A stretch of 64,000 bases of DNA from Siphonodentalium dalli (lineage: Eukaryota; Mollusca; Scaphopoda; Gadilida; Siphonodentaliidae), in NCBI GenBank assembly GCA_032622095.1, contig CP136066.1:12299784-12363783 (forward strand), given 5' to 3'. The translations under genes were made by a program, and so were the position numbers. Below, in pieces: positions 37,091 to 49,499 of the stretch (positions are counted from its first letter, which is position 1; each line of letters begins with the position of its first letter). Below the pieces are notes generated by a model. It was given only the letters and a program-made list of their open reading frames with translations. It did not search any database and was not told the origin of the DNA.

Positions 37091-38150
37091 TAGGCTTGCC
37101 GCGATTTTGGGAATAATCGAACAATCGTCAGTGGTGCCGATTAATCGATTTTCATTTTGAAAATCGACTTTTTTAGTTCAAATAACAATGCATATTATAC
37201 AACAACACAAGAACGCTGGCATACAGCGTATTTGCAAAGAACTTATCTCAACTTAAGAGGCAATATTTTGCACCGTATTTACAGCACTAATCTAACCCAG
37301 AAACCCACCCACACAGACATTTGTGACAATGTAACTTTCAGTTGCGGTGTCTTTTGAGATCGGGCCGACAGAGTAATCTAGTTCCGTCTTGGTTTCACGT
37401 TACGGCGTTTTTTTCTTTTAATGTGCCGACGCATGTGTATACTCCACGGCACGCGTGATAGCAGAGGTTCTGCGGTCACGTGCTATTCCGCTTTTGAAGT
37501 TTTCAATTGGTTATGGCGAATTTCTCAGTCAAAATGGGCGTGTCAATTGGAAACTGACAAAATAATTTTTTATATTTTCCCGTCAAACTGGCACCCGGTG
37601 CAAATCATCACGATGTCCCAACAAAAAAAGTCAGACATATGGAAGCATTTTACGAAGATAAACGAAAAAAGAGTTTCATGTAATACATGCAAAAAAACAT
37701 TTGCATTCCACGGATCGACAACGACGATGTTCACACATTTACGAGCGATCCACAGCGGTGTATTAGGCCCCAAATTCACGAACAGTCTCACGAAGCACGT
37801 GGCCCGACGAGAGTTGGGAGTATTTTTCCGATTACTGAATCGGCTTAGTGCTTACATAAAGTTCATAAACTATGAGTAATTATTTTGTTTTTATTGTTTA
37901 ATAGAGGCATTTGAATTTATATGGGAGCAAATTCTCAGAACTAATGCCCTTCATTTCCGACGTGCGGTGCCCGTAAAACGGGAGTTATACTTACCATCTT
38001 ACACTTACCAGATTTACCTCTTAATAGTCTCTTTTTTGGCATCTATTTACTACAATTTGATATTTAATTTCATGGGTAGAAAAATCGATTAATCGTCGAT
38101 TATAGCCACTGATTAATCGATTTTGAAAATCCAAAATCGCGGCAAGCCTA
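37091..38150. mobile_element. hAT element with BED finger remnant
   Basis: A 1060-bp element with TIR TAGGCTTGCCGCGATTTTGG at both ends and a perfect 8-bp duplication CTGCGCAT (37083-37090, 38151-38158). It carries only the N-terminal BED part of a transposase. The catalytic part is absent, so it cannot move by itself. Confidence 0.93.
37613..37879 (+). pseudogene. BED-type zinc finger, N-terminus of a hAT transposase
   Basis: An 89-codon open frame starting M-S-Q-Q-K-K-S-D. A BED finger is visible: W-K-H-F at residues 10-13, then C-N-T-C (two cysteines spaced by two) at about 23-26, and H-L-x3-H at about 42-47. This is the DNA-binding domain that precedes the RNase H-like catalytic domain in hAT transposases. 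Here the frame stops soon after, with no catalytic region before the element end. It is a deletion derivative, or a small DNA-binding protein if expressed. Confidence 0.82.
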
Positions 38151-38999
38151 CTGCGCATGCGCGAAGCTTGCGTCGCACGGGCTCGGCGACCCGATAAAAA
38201 TCGTATCCGGGGCAAGATACATTCACATAGCAAATTTCAAGTCGATAGCTCCACCCGTTTCCGAGATCACGTCTGCGCATGCGCGAAGCTGACGTCGCAC
38301 GGGCTCGCCGACCCGATAAAATTCGTATCCGGGGCAAGATACATTCACATAGCAAATTTCAAGTCGATAGCTCCACCCGTTTCCGAGATCTCGTCTGCGC
38401 ATGCGCGAAGCTGGCATCACACGGGCTCGGCGACCCTATAGAATTCGTATCCAGGGCAAGATACATTCACATACCAAATTTCAAGTCGATAGATCCACCC
38501 GTTCCCGAGATCTCGTCTGCGCAAGCGCGAAGCTGGCGTCGCACGGGCTCGGCGACCCAATAAAATTTGTATCAGGGGCAAGATACATTCACATACCAAA
38601 TTTCAAGTTGATAGCTCCACCCGTTTCCGAGATCTCGTCTGCGCATGCGCGAAGCTGGCGTCGCACGGGCTCGGCGACCCGATAAAATTCGTATTCGGGG
38701 CAAGATACATACCAAATTTCAAGTCGATAGCTCCACCCGTTGCTGAGATCTCGTCTGCGCATGCGCTGCACAGGCGTCGCACGGGCTCGCCAATACGAAA
38801 ACGATCACGGCCTGGTCAAACTACACACACGTACCAAGTTTTGTCCCGATCGGTTGAGAATCGTAGATTTGTATTAATGACAGACAAACAGACAGACAGA
38901 CAGAGGTCTTCAAAATATATATGAGATAGACTAGTCAGATCTGCACATGAGCCAGACCTGTCGACTTCTTCAAATAAGAAAAAAAGCTGAGGGTAGTAC

Positions 39000-39983
39000 T
39001 GGAAGGGCAAGAAGACTCGGAAGAGGTGGACGTGCTCTCAGGTGTACCTCAGGGAACAGTACTGGGACCACTTCTCTTTCTGTGTCATATCAACGACCTG
39101 CCGGACACAGTGAAGTCACAAGTTAGGCTGTTCGCAGATGACTGCTTACTCTACCGCCAGATCAACAGCTACAAGGACCATGAAATATTGCAAGAAGACC
39201 TCCACAAACTAGAACAGTGGGCTTTAAAGTGGGGAATGTGCTTTAATCCATCGAAGTGTTATATCATGAGCATCAAACAGAAGACCCAGCGATACTACCA
39301 GGACAGATATTAAAAGAGGTTACGAACAACCCATACCTCAGAATTCAGTTCTCCAACGATATGACATGGTCCCACCATATCAATTCCATCACGAAGAAAG
39401 CAAATTCCACCCTAGGCTTCCTTCGAAGAAACATACCATACTATCCAACCAATTTCAGGAAAACAGCATACATAGCGCTAGTCCGTCCCCAAATAGAATA
39501 CGCCGCCACAATATGGGACCCATACCACGAGAAGGATAAATCGAAGCTAGAGAGAGTCCAACGGAAAGCGGCACGCTTCGTCAATCAGGACTATCGGTCA
39601 AGAGAGAAGGGACACGTAACATCGATGCTGAAAGAACTAGAGCTAACATCCCTAGAATCGAGAAGGAAAGAACAACGACTGGCATTACTGTACAAAGTGG
39701 TTAAGGGGTCGGCCCCGGGCATAAAAAGCGAGCATTACCTGAGAAACTATCGCCCGAAAAGAAAAAGGTACCAAAAAAGTTTGTGGGCTACATCAGCAGC
39801 AACTTTGTGGAAAACCTGGTGACGAACAACAAAAGCAGCTTCGAACTCATTAAAACTGACACAGACCGGTTCAAAAATTCATTCTTTACAGGAACAATAA
39901 TAGAGTGGAACAAACTGGATGACAATACAGTCAATGCCGCTGATTTGGAATCATTCAAAGCGGCTCTGGGAGACCTAAATTAG
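39000..39983 (+). pseudogene. Non-LTR retrotransposon reverse transcriptase, jockey-like, 5'-truncated
   Basis: The translation shows S-G-V-P-Q-G-T-V-L-G-P (motif before the catalytic box), then L-F-A-D-D (catalytic aspartates), then L-x2-W...W-x-M-x-F-x3-K-C, L-G-F-L-R-R-N and R-P-x-I-E-Y-A-A. It continues through the connection region to a W-N-K-L and a final D-L-x-S-F-K-A-A-L. Frameshifts occur near 39300 and 39815. The 5' endonuclease and early palm are missing. The stop is TAG at 39981. It is a dead element that once encoded the enzyme copying its own RNA into DNA. Confidence 0.9.
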
Positions 39984-40039
39984 CACTCCTCCCACTGTCC
40001 TGCAAAAACCAGATTGGGATCTAGGACGTATATGATTGA

Positions 40040-40080
40040 TAGTAATGATACAGATACAGATACAGATACAGACAGATCTG
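40040..40080. repeat. GATACA microsatellite tail of the retrotransposon
   Basis: Tandem GATACA units follow the reverse transcriptase stop by about 60 bp. This is a common 3' tail of non-LTR elements and probably marks its end. Confidence 0.7.
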
Positions 40081-40689
40081 TAGATATTACAGTGCAGGAA
40101 CCAATTCTGGTTGTAAACGCACTGGTCCAGGTGCTACCACGGCCGAGTAACTTTATAATCCTGTGGCGACTCCACTCACTCCAGTAGCGTTCTTTAACGT
40201 GCACACACCAAGGCATGTACACGGGTCAGCCATTAATGTCCGCGTCCGATCGGACAGCGTACTGCACCCACGACAACATACCTGGACAAGTGTTGTAATG
40301 GGGGGGGGGAAGTCGGCATTTTGCATTCGGATCTTTATTCAGTGATCTCGAATGAGACTTTTCAGCCTGACAAACTGGTACCCTGCTGGACAAAACAAGT
40401 GTTCAGTGCTGAAAGCCCATATTTGGACCCTATGTAAGAGTGCTGGAAGCCCAGATATGGGCTTTGGCAATGACACTGTCTTGTTTAGTCAACTCTTGTT
40501 TAGTTTAATCATTTAAATAGCGTTTGTCAGGTAATATTTCAGAAATATTGTTACATATATAATTAAATTGGGACATTGTGAAGTTTGAATGGATGCCGAC
40601 CAATAAAATTGTCAGAAAAGGTACTTATATTGCGAAAAGTTTGAGAAAAATTACAAATGTTTTGCCCTAAGGGCGGCCGACAACCAAGC

Positions 40690-41035
40690 TCATAACCATA
40701 ACCTAATCAGACATCCAGGCTGATATCGATAACCTAATTTGACAAACAGACAACCAGGCTCATAACCATAGCCTAATGAGACATCCCGGCTCATAACCAT
40801 TGCCTAATGAGACATCCAGACTCATAATCATTGCCTAATGAGACATCCAGACCCATATAAACCATAGTCTAATGAGACATCAAGGCTCATAACCATAGCC
40901 TAATGGCTAATGAGACATCCAGGCCCATAGGCATAGCCATAGCCTAATGAGACACCCAGACTCATAACCATAGCCCATTGAGACATCCAAGCTCATAACC
41001 ATAGCCTAGTGAGACATCCAGGCTCATAACATAAT
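40690..41035. repeat. ~31-bp tandem repeat
   Basis: About ten degenerate copies of GAGACATCCAGGCTCATAAC-CATAGCCTAAT. Confidence 0.88.
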
Positions 41036-41193
41036 CACAAATGTATATATATGGGGGTCAAATTTGAGAAAAGAGTGCAAATTATCAAATGCGAGTATAA
41101 AATTCTATAATTTTCTGTTTGTTGAAATATATATACGCATTTTATTACGTGTATGTAGGATATTTAGCAGCGAACCAGTTTCAGCGGTGCGGT

Positions 41194-42535
41194 TAGTCCA
41201 AGTCTTCTTGTACTAAAACCAGCTAAGATATTGGGATGGCGATGCTGGCGTTTAGTCCAAGACCGCCCTATATGCTCGCTTATGACACGGCTTAAGTGTT
41301 AGTGACCCGCTCAAATAAAACCACAATTATATGAAATAAAATATCACAATTGCGACAATAAACGGATATTTTCCGCAGAAGACATGCTATTTTATCTGAA
41401 ACCCACATCAGTTGTGAATTTAAAACGGTAATTTAATGCGAAAAGAGACATTTACCTCAATGTTTACAATTTTTTTAAAGTATGCGAACTCGGTTGACCT
41501 CGCGAACTGTGTTCGGCATTTTCCGTTGAAAATATTCCGTAGATTTTGGACAACAACGCAAATTACGAAGAATTCTCCATTGTAATCGTAATTATGTGTG
41601 TCAATAAATAAAATAATAAATAGATTAATTAAACATTGAAGATATAAATGTAATACATTAAATAAATTACGGGGAATTACAACCCTCTCAAAGTTTATTA
41701 GAATAAATAATATGGTGCTACATTTCCCACATTTGGTGGACTTCGGCGAAATTAAGATATATACTAAGCGAACAGAGCAATATACTGCTCTTGTTAAGCA
41801 CACAAAAAATCAAACAAAATTTGTATAAATTTTTAACCTTAAGTTTGAAAAGTCCCACTAAAACGGAAGAACTATATTTCGAAACTGTGTGATTCGGTAC
41901 TCCGATTATTTTATCAACACAAAAGTCAAAATGCACATGGATGAAAATCACACGGATGGAAAGTCAGACACAAGAGTTCTAATTTGCTCCAATTTTGACA
42001 AGTTGCTTGCGAAAATTGTCAACAAAATTACCGTTCTGATCCTCCATTATGTCATTAAGTTTTTAGTGCGGGAATTGTTCTGAAAGCACATAGAAAACTG
42101 GACTTTCGGGCGATCGGTTTTCGCTATTTTTGTTCGGAAAACCCGCGCTATATATAGAAACGGAAAGTAGAATTCCCAGAACAAACAGCGGATTATGCCG
42201 AACTTATTCGGACCACTTCGGCTTTCGGTTAAAACGTAAACAAACAGAGAAACAAATCGATGTTTATGGCAATCAACCGGAATATTCTATGTGTAATTTA
42301 ACATTAAAGTTAGATTATTATACACCATTGTGACCATAAGATGTAAGCCTTTCCGATGTATATAGCATCATGTATTGATTTGCTAGGTAAATCGAGTAAA
42401 ATACACCACAGATTCCCGCCACAGATCGTGGGCGTAAGTCGTGTGGTAGGATTGGTATGCAAGCGGGCTTGGACTAAACGCCAGCATCGCCATCCCAATA
42501 TCTTAGCTGGTTTTAGTACAAGAAGACTTGGACTA
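41194..42535. mobile_element. Mutator-like element with long TIRs and 9-bp duplication
   Basis: Terminal repeats of 68 bp, identical by eye, start TAGTCCAAGTCTTCTTGTAC at the left and inverted at the right. A 9-bp duplication CGGTGCGGT flanks it (41185-41193, 42536-42544). Long TIRs with 9-bp duplications are typical of Mutator-like elements. The interior is AT-rich with no transposase seen, so it is non-autonomous. Confidence 0.82.
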
Positions 42536-42884
42536 CGGTGCGGTTAGCGTTGCCACCGCGGCCGAAATACAACTACACCACGGCTCCACTGGATAACTAC
42601 AGTTGGGCTGCGGTGTACTTGCCATTTGGCATGGTGTAGTTGCCGCGGTGTACTTTCCTTAAACTGAAAAAAGACGATACAAACCAGAAATCTAACCACA
42701 GTGTACATGTCATTCGGCCGCGAGGGTTAGGGTAGTTGTCGTTCGGCCGCAGTGAACTTGCCGTATGGCCGCAGTGTACTTGCCGTTTGGCCGCGGTGCT
42801 CAACTGCAGTTACAAACTCTGACACCGCGGCCGAACGGCAACCGCGGTGCCAATGGACACTTGTTTTGTCCAGCGGGGTATCTG

Positions 42885-42986
42885 ACCGAGTTCTGATTTT
42901 TGTCAGAATACCCTGACTAGGTTGCGACCCTGGGTGCGCTAACACGAGAGACCAGTACGCTACCACTCGGCTACCGACTTCCCGAG
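42885..42986 (-). mobile_element. tRNA-derived SINE head (partial)
   Basis: On the minus strand an A-box-like TAGCCGAGTGGTAGCG is followed about 35 bp later by a B-box-like GGGTCGCAACC, the spacing of a polymerase III promoter. The pieces on either side of the hAT at 42987-44385 form one sequence once the 8-bp duplication is counted once. It does not fold convincingly as a working tRNA. Confidence 0.5.
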
Positions 42987-43286
42987 TAGGGTCCGGCGAA
43001 GCTTCGAGATTCGATTCGATTCGAAATCGTCTTACTGATTCGATTCGAAATCGATCGTGTGATTTGAATGTAGTTCGAATCACAATATTAACCTCATTCT
43101 GTACGTGTCCTACAAAAGCTGTAAAACAAACGCACGCAGATGTCGTTGCGAACGCCGTTGGTGCACGAGATGCGGTCCTGTTTCGTTCAGTAAATTATTG
43201 CTCTTGGGTCGTCGCGGCAGCGAAATATCCATATCATCGATCCATCTCTTGTGCCCTTCCCTACTTTTTATTTATCCAAAGTTATA

Positions 43287-43534
43287 ATGGCGGAAATTAA
43301 AAGTTATTTTGAATGCAGCGTTGACAAATTCAGGTGCAAATTGTGCACGACTGTACTATCAGTTCAAAAAACGGGCACTACCTCCCACTTATGGGCACAC
43401 CTTTAATAGCCGCAGTCATCCTGAAATCCACCATAAGGGCAAAAGAAAAGACTCAACACGAAAATTAACCGGCAACACGTCTAGTAGTAGCGGCGATGCG
43501 GGCGAGCCCCTAAAAAGAAACAGTTGTCACTAGC
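43287..43534 (+). pseudogene. BED zinc finger of a hAT transposase, frameshifted
   Basis: Begins M-A-E-I-K-S-Y-F. C-K-L-C and H-L-W-A-H appear in one frame, which hits TAA right after A-H-L. The likely continuation (S-H-P-E-I-H, then a Lys/Ser-rich linker) is in another frame, so a frameshift lies near 43400. No catalytic domain follows before the element end. Confidence 0.75.
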
Positions 43535-43697
43535 CACCTTTACGATGAAGAAAGAATTGGGCCCCGATGAAAAAAAAAGTACGACAGAGTACGATTTATC
43601 TCGTCATATTTTCATGTGCCGTTCTCAACAATTTTTATTGTGACGCAGGTCCACACGGCAAGCTGCCAAACACGCACAGGTGATGGTATGGGGAGAT

Positions 43698-43800
43698 TTA
43701 AGCCAATGCATTCTCTTATATATGCGAGGCGACCTATGGTCGACTCGCATATATAAGAGAATGCATTGGCACAGGGTCCTTCTGTTGGGTAAAGGGTTAA
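43698..43800. mobile_element. Solo hairpin cassette between TTAA sites
   Basis: One GCCAATGCATTCTCTTATAT hairpin followed by the CTGTTGGGTAAAGGG end of the piggyBac-like family, with TTAA at both sides. It is a half-element, but one bounded exactly by TTAA, so it may have inserted in this form. Confidence 0.75.
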
Positions 43801-44385
43801 TAGTCTGGAGTTATTGGGTGTTTTTCATAGTATATATAAAGCTGTAATATACGACATATTCTACTGTAATAACTGTTGTAAAATATAGAGATCCGGGGGG
43901 GCTGGGAACACCACAGAATACAAGGGTAAACCTGTCTTCGGTAACATGGACAAAGGTGATCATTATCTAGGTACACATTCCGAAGCGCCACTTGGACAAT
44001 TCCATAGTCAGTAAAATTAAAAACAGGAGCATAATAGAGGTATGCCTGGTGTTTTGAAATTTGGAAAATATAGGTATACATATGACAGAGTATGCGTACC
44101 AGTATCGTAGAATCACGCACTATCATAAATGAACTAGTTATACGTAGAGTATTAAAATATTCTTAAGTTTCATGATTGTCCCATACCGGTAGTTTCAGTA
44201 AAACATGGGAGCGTGGTACATAGTTATACACTCGCGCTGCAGCGGGATCGCCGACATAAATCTAGTTCTTGTCGATTTACCACGGGGAGTAAGATTCGAT
44301 TCGAGATTCGATTCGATGTGAAATCCGTGTGTCTGATTCGATTCAAGATTCGATTCGAACAAAATCGCTGATTCGCCGGACCCTA

Positions 44386-45121
44386 TTCCCGAGATACTTC
44401 AAGTTGAGCTGAAATAGCTATGCAACAGCTTGCAACGTTGCTTATTTCCGATGCAAACAGTGAAAACACTGATGAATTTGGTATAGACCTATAGTATAAT
44501 AGTTGAATATAACTATTATAATTGAATCCACGATGTGCCACACCTATTTACAATTACAATTTGCATTCATGATTCAATGATTAAATTTCAAAAACAACTT
44601 TCATTAGCAACAAACAACTTTTACAAGTATCACCTGATCAGTGATTTTCTTGGGCTGAAGTGAAATGTCACGAATTACGGACTACACGACACGAACTATG
44701 ACCTAAGCCTACAACATACTCACAATCTATAAATAATGCTTCTCAATTAAATTTTTTAACTGATAAACGAGAAAGCAATCTTATCCAATGATCGGTGTAC
44801 TCGATTTCGATAAGAATAGACATTTCCTGTTTATTTACGCTGGAGTTATTTGCTCGGTGCAAAGTCTATTCAGAGATCGAGTACACCTGTTTACAAGGTA
44901 AACAAGCTTTAACAAGACACGTTTAATTCCAGTGATTTAAACAGTAAAACATTTCTTTTTTGTCTGTATATATTTCAAAATTAACAAAATATTTAATACA
45001 TTGCTGAATATTCATCTTTGAAGGAAGAATGTCATCCAATTAGTTGTAAGATGTAAGACTAAGATAGCAGGGGCGGCTCGAGAAAATTTGAAAGGGGGGC
45101 GCCATTGAATGATTGATATAG
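44386..45121. other. Non-coding stretch
   Basis: No gene. A weak inverted repeat (GATCGGTGTACTCGAT / ATCGAGTACACC) lies at about 44790-44890. ATTCCACGATGTGCCACACCT-like sequence near 44525 resembles the end of the 52837 element family. Confidence 0.45.
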
Positions 45122-48100
45122 GCATATCCCTTACCGAGCATGAAGGCTTAATAAGCCTTCAACAAGGATTCGCCAAGGATTCGAGTGCTTATGTCAATCA
45201 CAATAAGCATTCGCTTAGGACTCGAGTGCTTATATCGATCACAATAAGCACTCGCTTAGGACTTGAGTGCTTATATCGATCACAGTAAGCACTCGCTTAG
45301 GACTCGAATGCATCGCTTAGGACTTGAGTGATTAAGATGCAGTGCAGGTATAAGCACTCGATAAGGAATCGAATCCTTAGGTCTCCCACATAAGCACTCT
45401 GGAAAATGAGGGCTTGTGGCGAAGGCTAACATTTTCTGTTAACTAATAAAATTTAGACTTCAGCCAGACATATGACTCTAAAATCAGCATTCAAATTAAG
45501 GCTTCAATATATTGTTGGCCTCTTAGCCCTCGATGCTCGACTTAGAATATTTCAATACAAAACTGTTCTGAATCTGAAGCTGCAAATTAACCAAGTCCAA
45601 CATGGAGAAATATATGGAAAAATTAATAATTATATGGCAAATTTGTAGTTTTAACAATTTGTTTGGCAATATACATTTGAAAATATTCAGAATTTGTCAA
45701 GTTTCACATGGTGTAAATATTGTGGTTTAATCCGAATTTTAATAAATTAAAATTAATTAAATAATTAATACAATTAATAATTTTTCAACTTGTAGGACCC
45801 CATATGGAAATGTCATTTAGGAACCTATAGGAAATTCATATTGGAAATGACGATTCACATTAGGAAAATTATAGGACCGTATTTCCTATAGGAAAATTGC
45901 CATGGATAAGAACATTTTGAGACAACCTAAAGCAATAAATAATTTTATAGGAGATTTTGCAATTTTCTCAAGATCTCTATATTTTTCTCAAGATGTGTTG
46001 GCCCACTGATAATTCAGAACAGCTAGTCTATATCATCCAAGGTACCAATGGAGACCCTCTACCACATCCCTGTATAAGTCTGATTCATCTCATTGCCAGT
46101 AATAAATCACTTTAACATTGTAATCAATCCTACTATTTAATTGGGACAACTGCTTCACTTGATCTATCTGTGTCTATGAGTACCTGTTATGTAATCACCC
46201 TGACTTTCCCTCAATGCAAATTGAGACCAGATGGAATTTTCTCAAATTTCACAAACTTTGGATGGCTCACAATGGGAAGTCATGGTTTATATTGGTTTTC
46301 TTTATGTCACATGCAGGATTATTTACTTATAGTTTAAATTCAGGTGAGAAAATACTTTGCATTTATTTTATCAAATTATAACATGTAGGATGATGTTTAT
46401 ATTTATACTTTATTCGTAATTTAAGTATTATAAATCACTGGCAATTTAATTTATAGTTAATAACATTTTAAATTGACAGGTCTCCAAAAAATATGAAATT
46501 TTGCTGAGGTTGCCTGACAGATACAGGTCAATTAATTGTCAGCATTACAATTTGCATGGAGTTACAAAAATAATGTTGGGGTCAGCAAAGAAAATAATTA
46601 TACCATCTATTTAACTGTTATTTTAAAAATTCAGCATTAAATAGATGCATGGTATCATAATTTTTCTTTAATATAACTGCTCAATTTTGTGCATTGATTT
46701 TTAAACTGACAATCTCCATCTGTTGACAATTAACTGCATGAATTGATATTTGGGTAAATACTAAAAAGGTTGTGTGGACTTCTGGTGTTTTATGAATTTT
46801 CAGTGTACATAATCTATTTATTATTCATAATTAATTAATTATTAGTATATGCATGGTAACATCAATTTCAGAGGAAGATAATGTTGGCATATTGAACAAG
46901 TACATTATACACGTCTTGTTTGAACCTATGGTAATTTAAATGCAGGGGAGCCAATGGGTTCCAAAACTAGTAATATAGAGCGTTCTTAATCACGTGATTG
47001 GATACGGGACGCGCCGCCATGTTGGATGTATATCCTATAGGAGCAATATTGATATAGGAACCTATATGAGACCATATCGCTGCATGGTCCAATGATTTCC
47101 TATTTAACAAGAAAATGACAGCAAAGGGCATTAATGCAAAAAGTAAGTTATTAGCATTGTAAAACTAGCATTATATTATAAATTGGATATCTTATTTTCT
47201 TATTATTTGAACCATTTCCTTCCAGTTAATGCACACATTTAGAATATCTAATCAGCTATCTAATCTCAATTTTGGATATGCCTGCATTTTGATATCATAA
47301 ACTGAGTATCACTCAAAGGTTGGTTTATCAGATGTTAAATCCACAAAAAACATCACCAATATCATTTTTTGGGCATTTTAATAGTTCAATGCTAGCTAAA
47401 AATATTAATATTCAGTCCAATACAATTTTGATATATTTACAAACAACTGTATCATTCACATAACTCATTTTCTGAAACAAATAATATCATTTCAGTTATT
47501 TCTGATGTAAACATAATTTAAAATTTGTTTACTATTTCTCATTTCAGAATTTGAAAACGACTCCCAGAAAAGAAGACTGAGACTACATGCATCGCCAGTG
47601 GAATTGACATATATCCTAAACAATTTATTAGCTTAAGGGGCGACCTACACGGAGCCTGAGAGTACAGAAATCAAATTGCATTAAACATGGACATGATAGT
47701 GACAGCTAACATAAATTCTTGATATACATATATACTCAAAATTGTTCATTTCACAAATATAAAATTGTTATCACTTCATAATTGTTTTGTTATTTCTAGC
47801 ATCTCCAGAATGGATATCCAATTTTGATGACACCACCCATATTCCCATGCATCCTGCATAGAGTTATCCCTCATTTCCATGCAGTATAGGTAAGGCCAAA
47901 AAAAATAAATATTTGTTTCCTATTACGGTGCCAAAAAATTCCAGGTAGGTAGGTAGGGATTTATTTTTTTTTGGTAATATTTTTTTATTTTTTCCCCGAA
48001 CAGTTAAGAAGTACATTAATGCTTACTCTTTATACTTGTGTTAAGGCTGTCCATGTATATTGCAAGTAAACAGTTAATGTAGCACAATAATATGATAAGT

Positions 48101-49484
48101 ATTGTCAATGTGAACAAACAAATGCCACCCAGGCACTCAATTATGCAGCTCTCTTGTAATTATTCTCTCAGTTTAGATTGTGGTGGCACATCTTTCTCAG
48201 AGCACAATATTGACATATCAACAGGCCCAAGACATACACTATTACTTTATAATAACATAACTTGTATGATATTAATTCAAACCTCACTTAATTATTTGGT
48301 CATACACCTCAGGACCTAAGACACATATCTCACATGCACCTCAGACACATTGCACAGGGTGTAAATGTTCCTCAGACATCCCTCAACTGCACTGAAATAT
48401 AAAGTCCCACACCACACTGAAAATGGTACCACAGGCCACACCTTGACTGAGGTACCACACCTCAGCATTCAAATTGGCATATGCATGCTTGTAAGTTTTA
48501 TATACCCAAACAAACCAGTAGATAATTTCATGTGCTTTTTAGTGCCCATCCCAGAAGGGTGTTTGATTTGGTAGACATGCAGTCATCGTTATACTGTCTG
48601 TATACATACTAGTAACTATGCCTGAACACTATGAATCCTTGATTGACTGGGGAGAGGAACTTTAAATTCTGATATAGAAAGTCTTCTACATGTATATTGC
48701 TCTCTAGCAGATAAGACTTCTTCCCATAAGACATGGGAGTTGAACAAACAAGATTACCACAGGCAGGTTTTTAAAGACTGCAGATTTATTGGTGAGATTG
48801 GGATTCATCTGCAACCACAAATGGACATGTATTTTAATAGAAGTAAATTGTTTTTGAAAATTCCATCTAAAATTATTGCTGCTTAATGTAAACATAGTAT
48901 ATAGTATATATTTAACGATTTTGATGTGTTTACATGCCAATGACATGCATTAAAAAAAAAATTCCCAATTTCGGCAGGTCGGTCGGGTAACCGGAAACAC
49001 AGATGTTTTTTTTTTTTGGCCTAACTCTATGAAAACAGGCCATCATTTCACCATAATCTTTAGCATTCGGGGACCAATTTAAGGATTCGAGACATGGTTC
49101 GTAAGGCTTCATTTAAGCCTTCATCATTTGCATATAAGGCTTCAAAGCCTTAAATATAAGCCTTCGAAGCCTTATATGCAAATTATGAAGTCTTATTTAG
49201 CCTTCGAGTGCTTACGGGAACCAACAAGCCTTCTATAGGGCCGACTTATTTCAATGAGCTAAACCCTCGAAGGCTTAATAAGCCTTCGAGTGCTTATGTG
49301 AGTACTTAGCTCATTTAAATAAGTCGGCCCTATTGAGGGCTAAATTCTGTTTCGAGTGCTTATTTTGCCTGTAACTGGCCCATTGCATTGATTGAGATAA
49401 GGATTCATTTAAGTCTTCATTTGTAAGCATTCGAATCCTTCCTGAATGCTTACCGAGGGCTTGTGATTTCGGTAAGGGATATGA
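45122..49484. mobile_element. Large inverted-repeat element with AAGCACTCG/AAGGCTTAATAAGCCTT motifs
   Basis: The ends ATATCCCTTACCGA and TCGGTAAGGGATAT are inverted. Both subterminal regions (45130-45420 and 49080-49480) hold many copies of AGGATTCG, GAGTGCTTA and AAGGCTTAATAAGCCTTC in both orientations. The interior (45420-47890) is AT-rich without recognisable genes. A Harbinger-like element is nested at 47891-49024. No target duplication was confirmed. Confidence 0.65.
47891..49024. mobile_element. PIF/Harbinger-like non-autonomous element, copy 1
   Basis: The ends GGCCAAAAAAAATAAA and TTTTTTTTTTTGGCC are flanked by TAA on both sides (47891-47893, 49022-49024). A three-base TWA duplication with GGCC-type ends fits Harbinger. 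The internal sequence matches, in reverse orientation, the copy at 57799-59131 along most of its length (for example CATCCCAGAAGGGTGTTTGA). No transposase seen. Confidence 0.82.
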
Positions 49485-49499
49485 TGCGTAGCATCATCC

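Larger units (their letters stand above)
37008..38930. mobile_element. Modular short element, 122-bp internal units, split by a hAT
   Basis: The head CTAGCCGATGAGCCCGACGT is followed by a partial module, the hAT insertion (37091-38150), then about five 122-bp modules (GCGCATGCGCGAAGCTGGCG, TCGCACGGGCTCGGCGACCC, TTCAAGTCGATAGCTCCACC). The tail is CAGACAGACAGACAGA and ATATATATGAGA. The open frames on both strands through the modules are not genes. Confidence 0.72.
40379..42881. mobile_element. TA-flanked inverted-repeat element (CCCTGCTGGACAAAACAAG ends)
   Basis: The ends TACCCTGCTGGACAAAACA and TGTTTTGTCCAGCGGGGTA form about 23-bp TIRs with TA at each side. A solitary related end lies at 36297 (GTACCCTGCTGGACAAAAC). 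It holds a 31-bp tandem array and a nested Mutator-like element. The right subterminal part has repeated CCGCGGTGTACTTG-like motifs. No transposase was recognised. Confidence 0.72.
42987..44385. mobile_element. hAT element with broken BED finger
   Basis: The TIRs TAGGGTCCGGCGAA / TTCGCCGGACCCTA are flanked by a perfect 8-bp duplication TTCCCGAG (42979-42986, 44386-44393). The subterminal regions are rich in GATTCGATTCGA. It includes a TTAA-bounded hairpin insert at 43698-43800. Confidence 0.92.

Noticed and set aside
38157-38771. Series of 60-94-codon frames on both strands
   Set aside because: They follow the 122-bp module exactly and shift frame between units.
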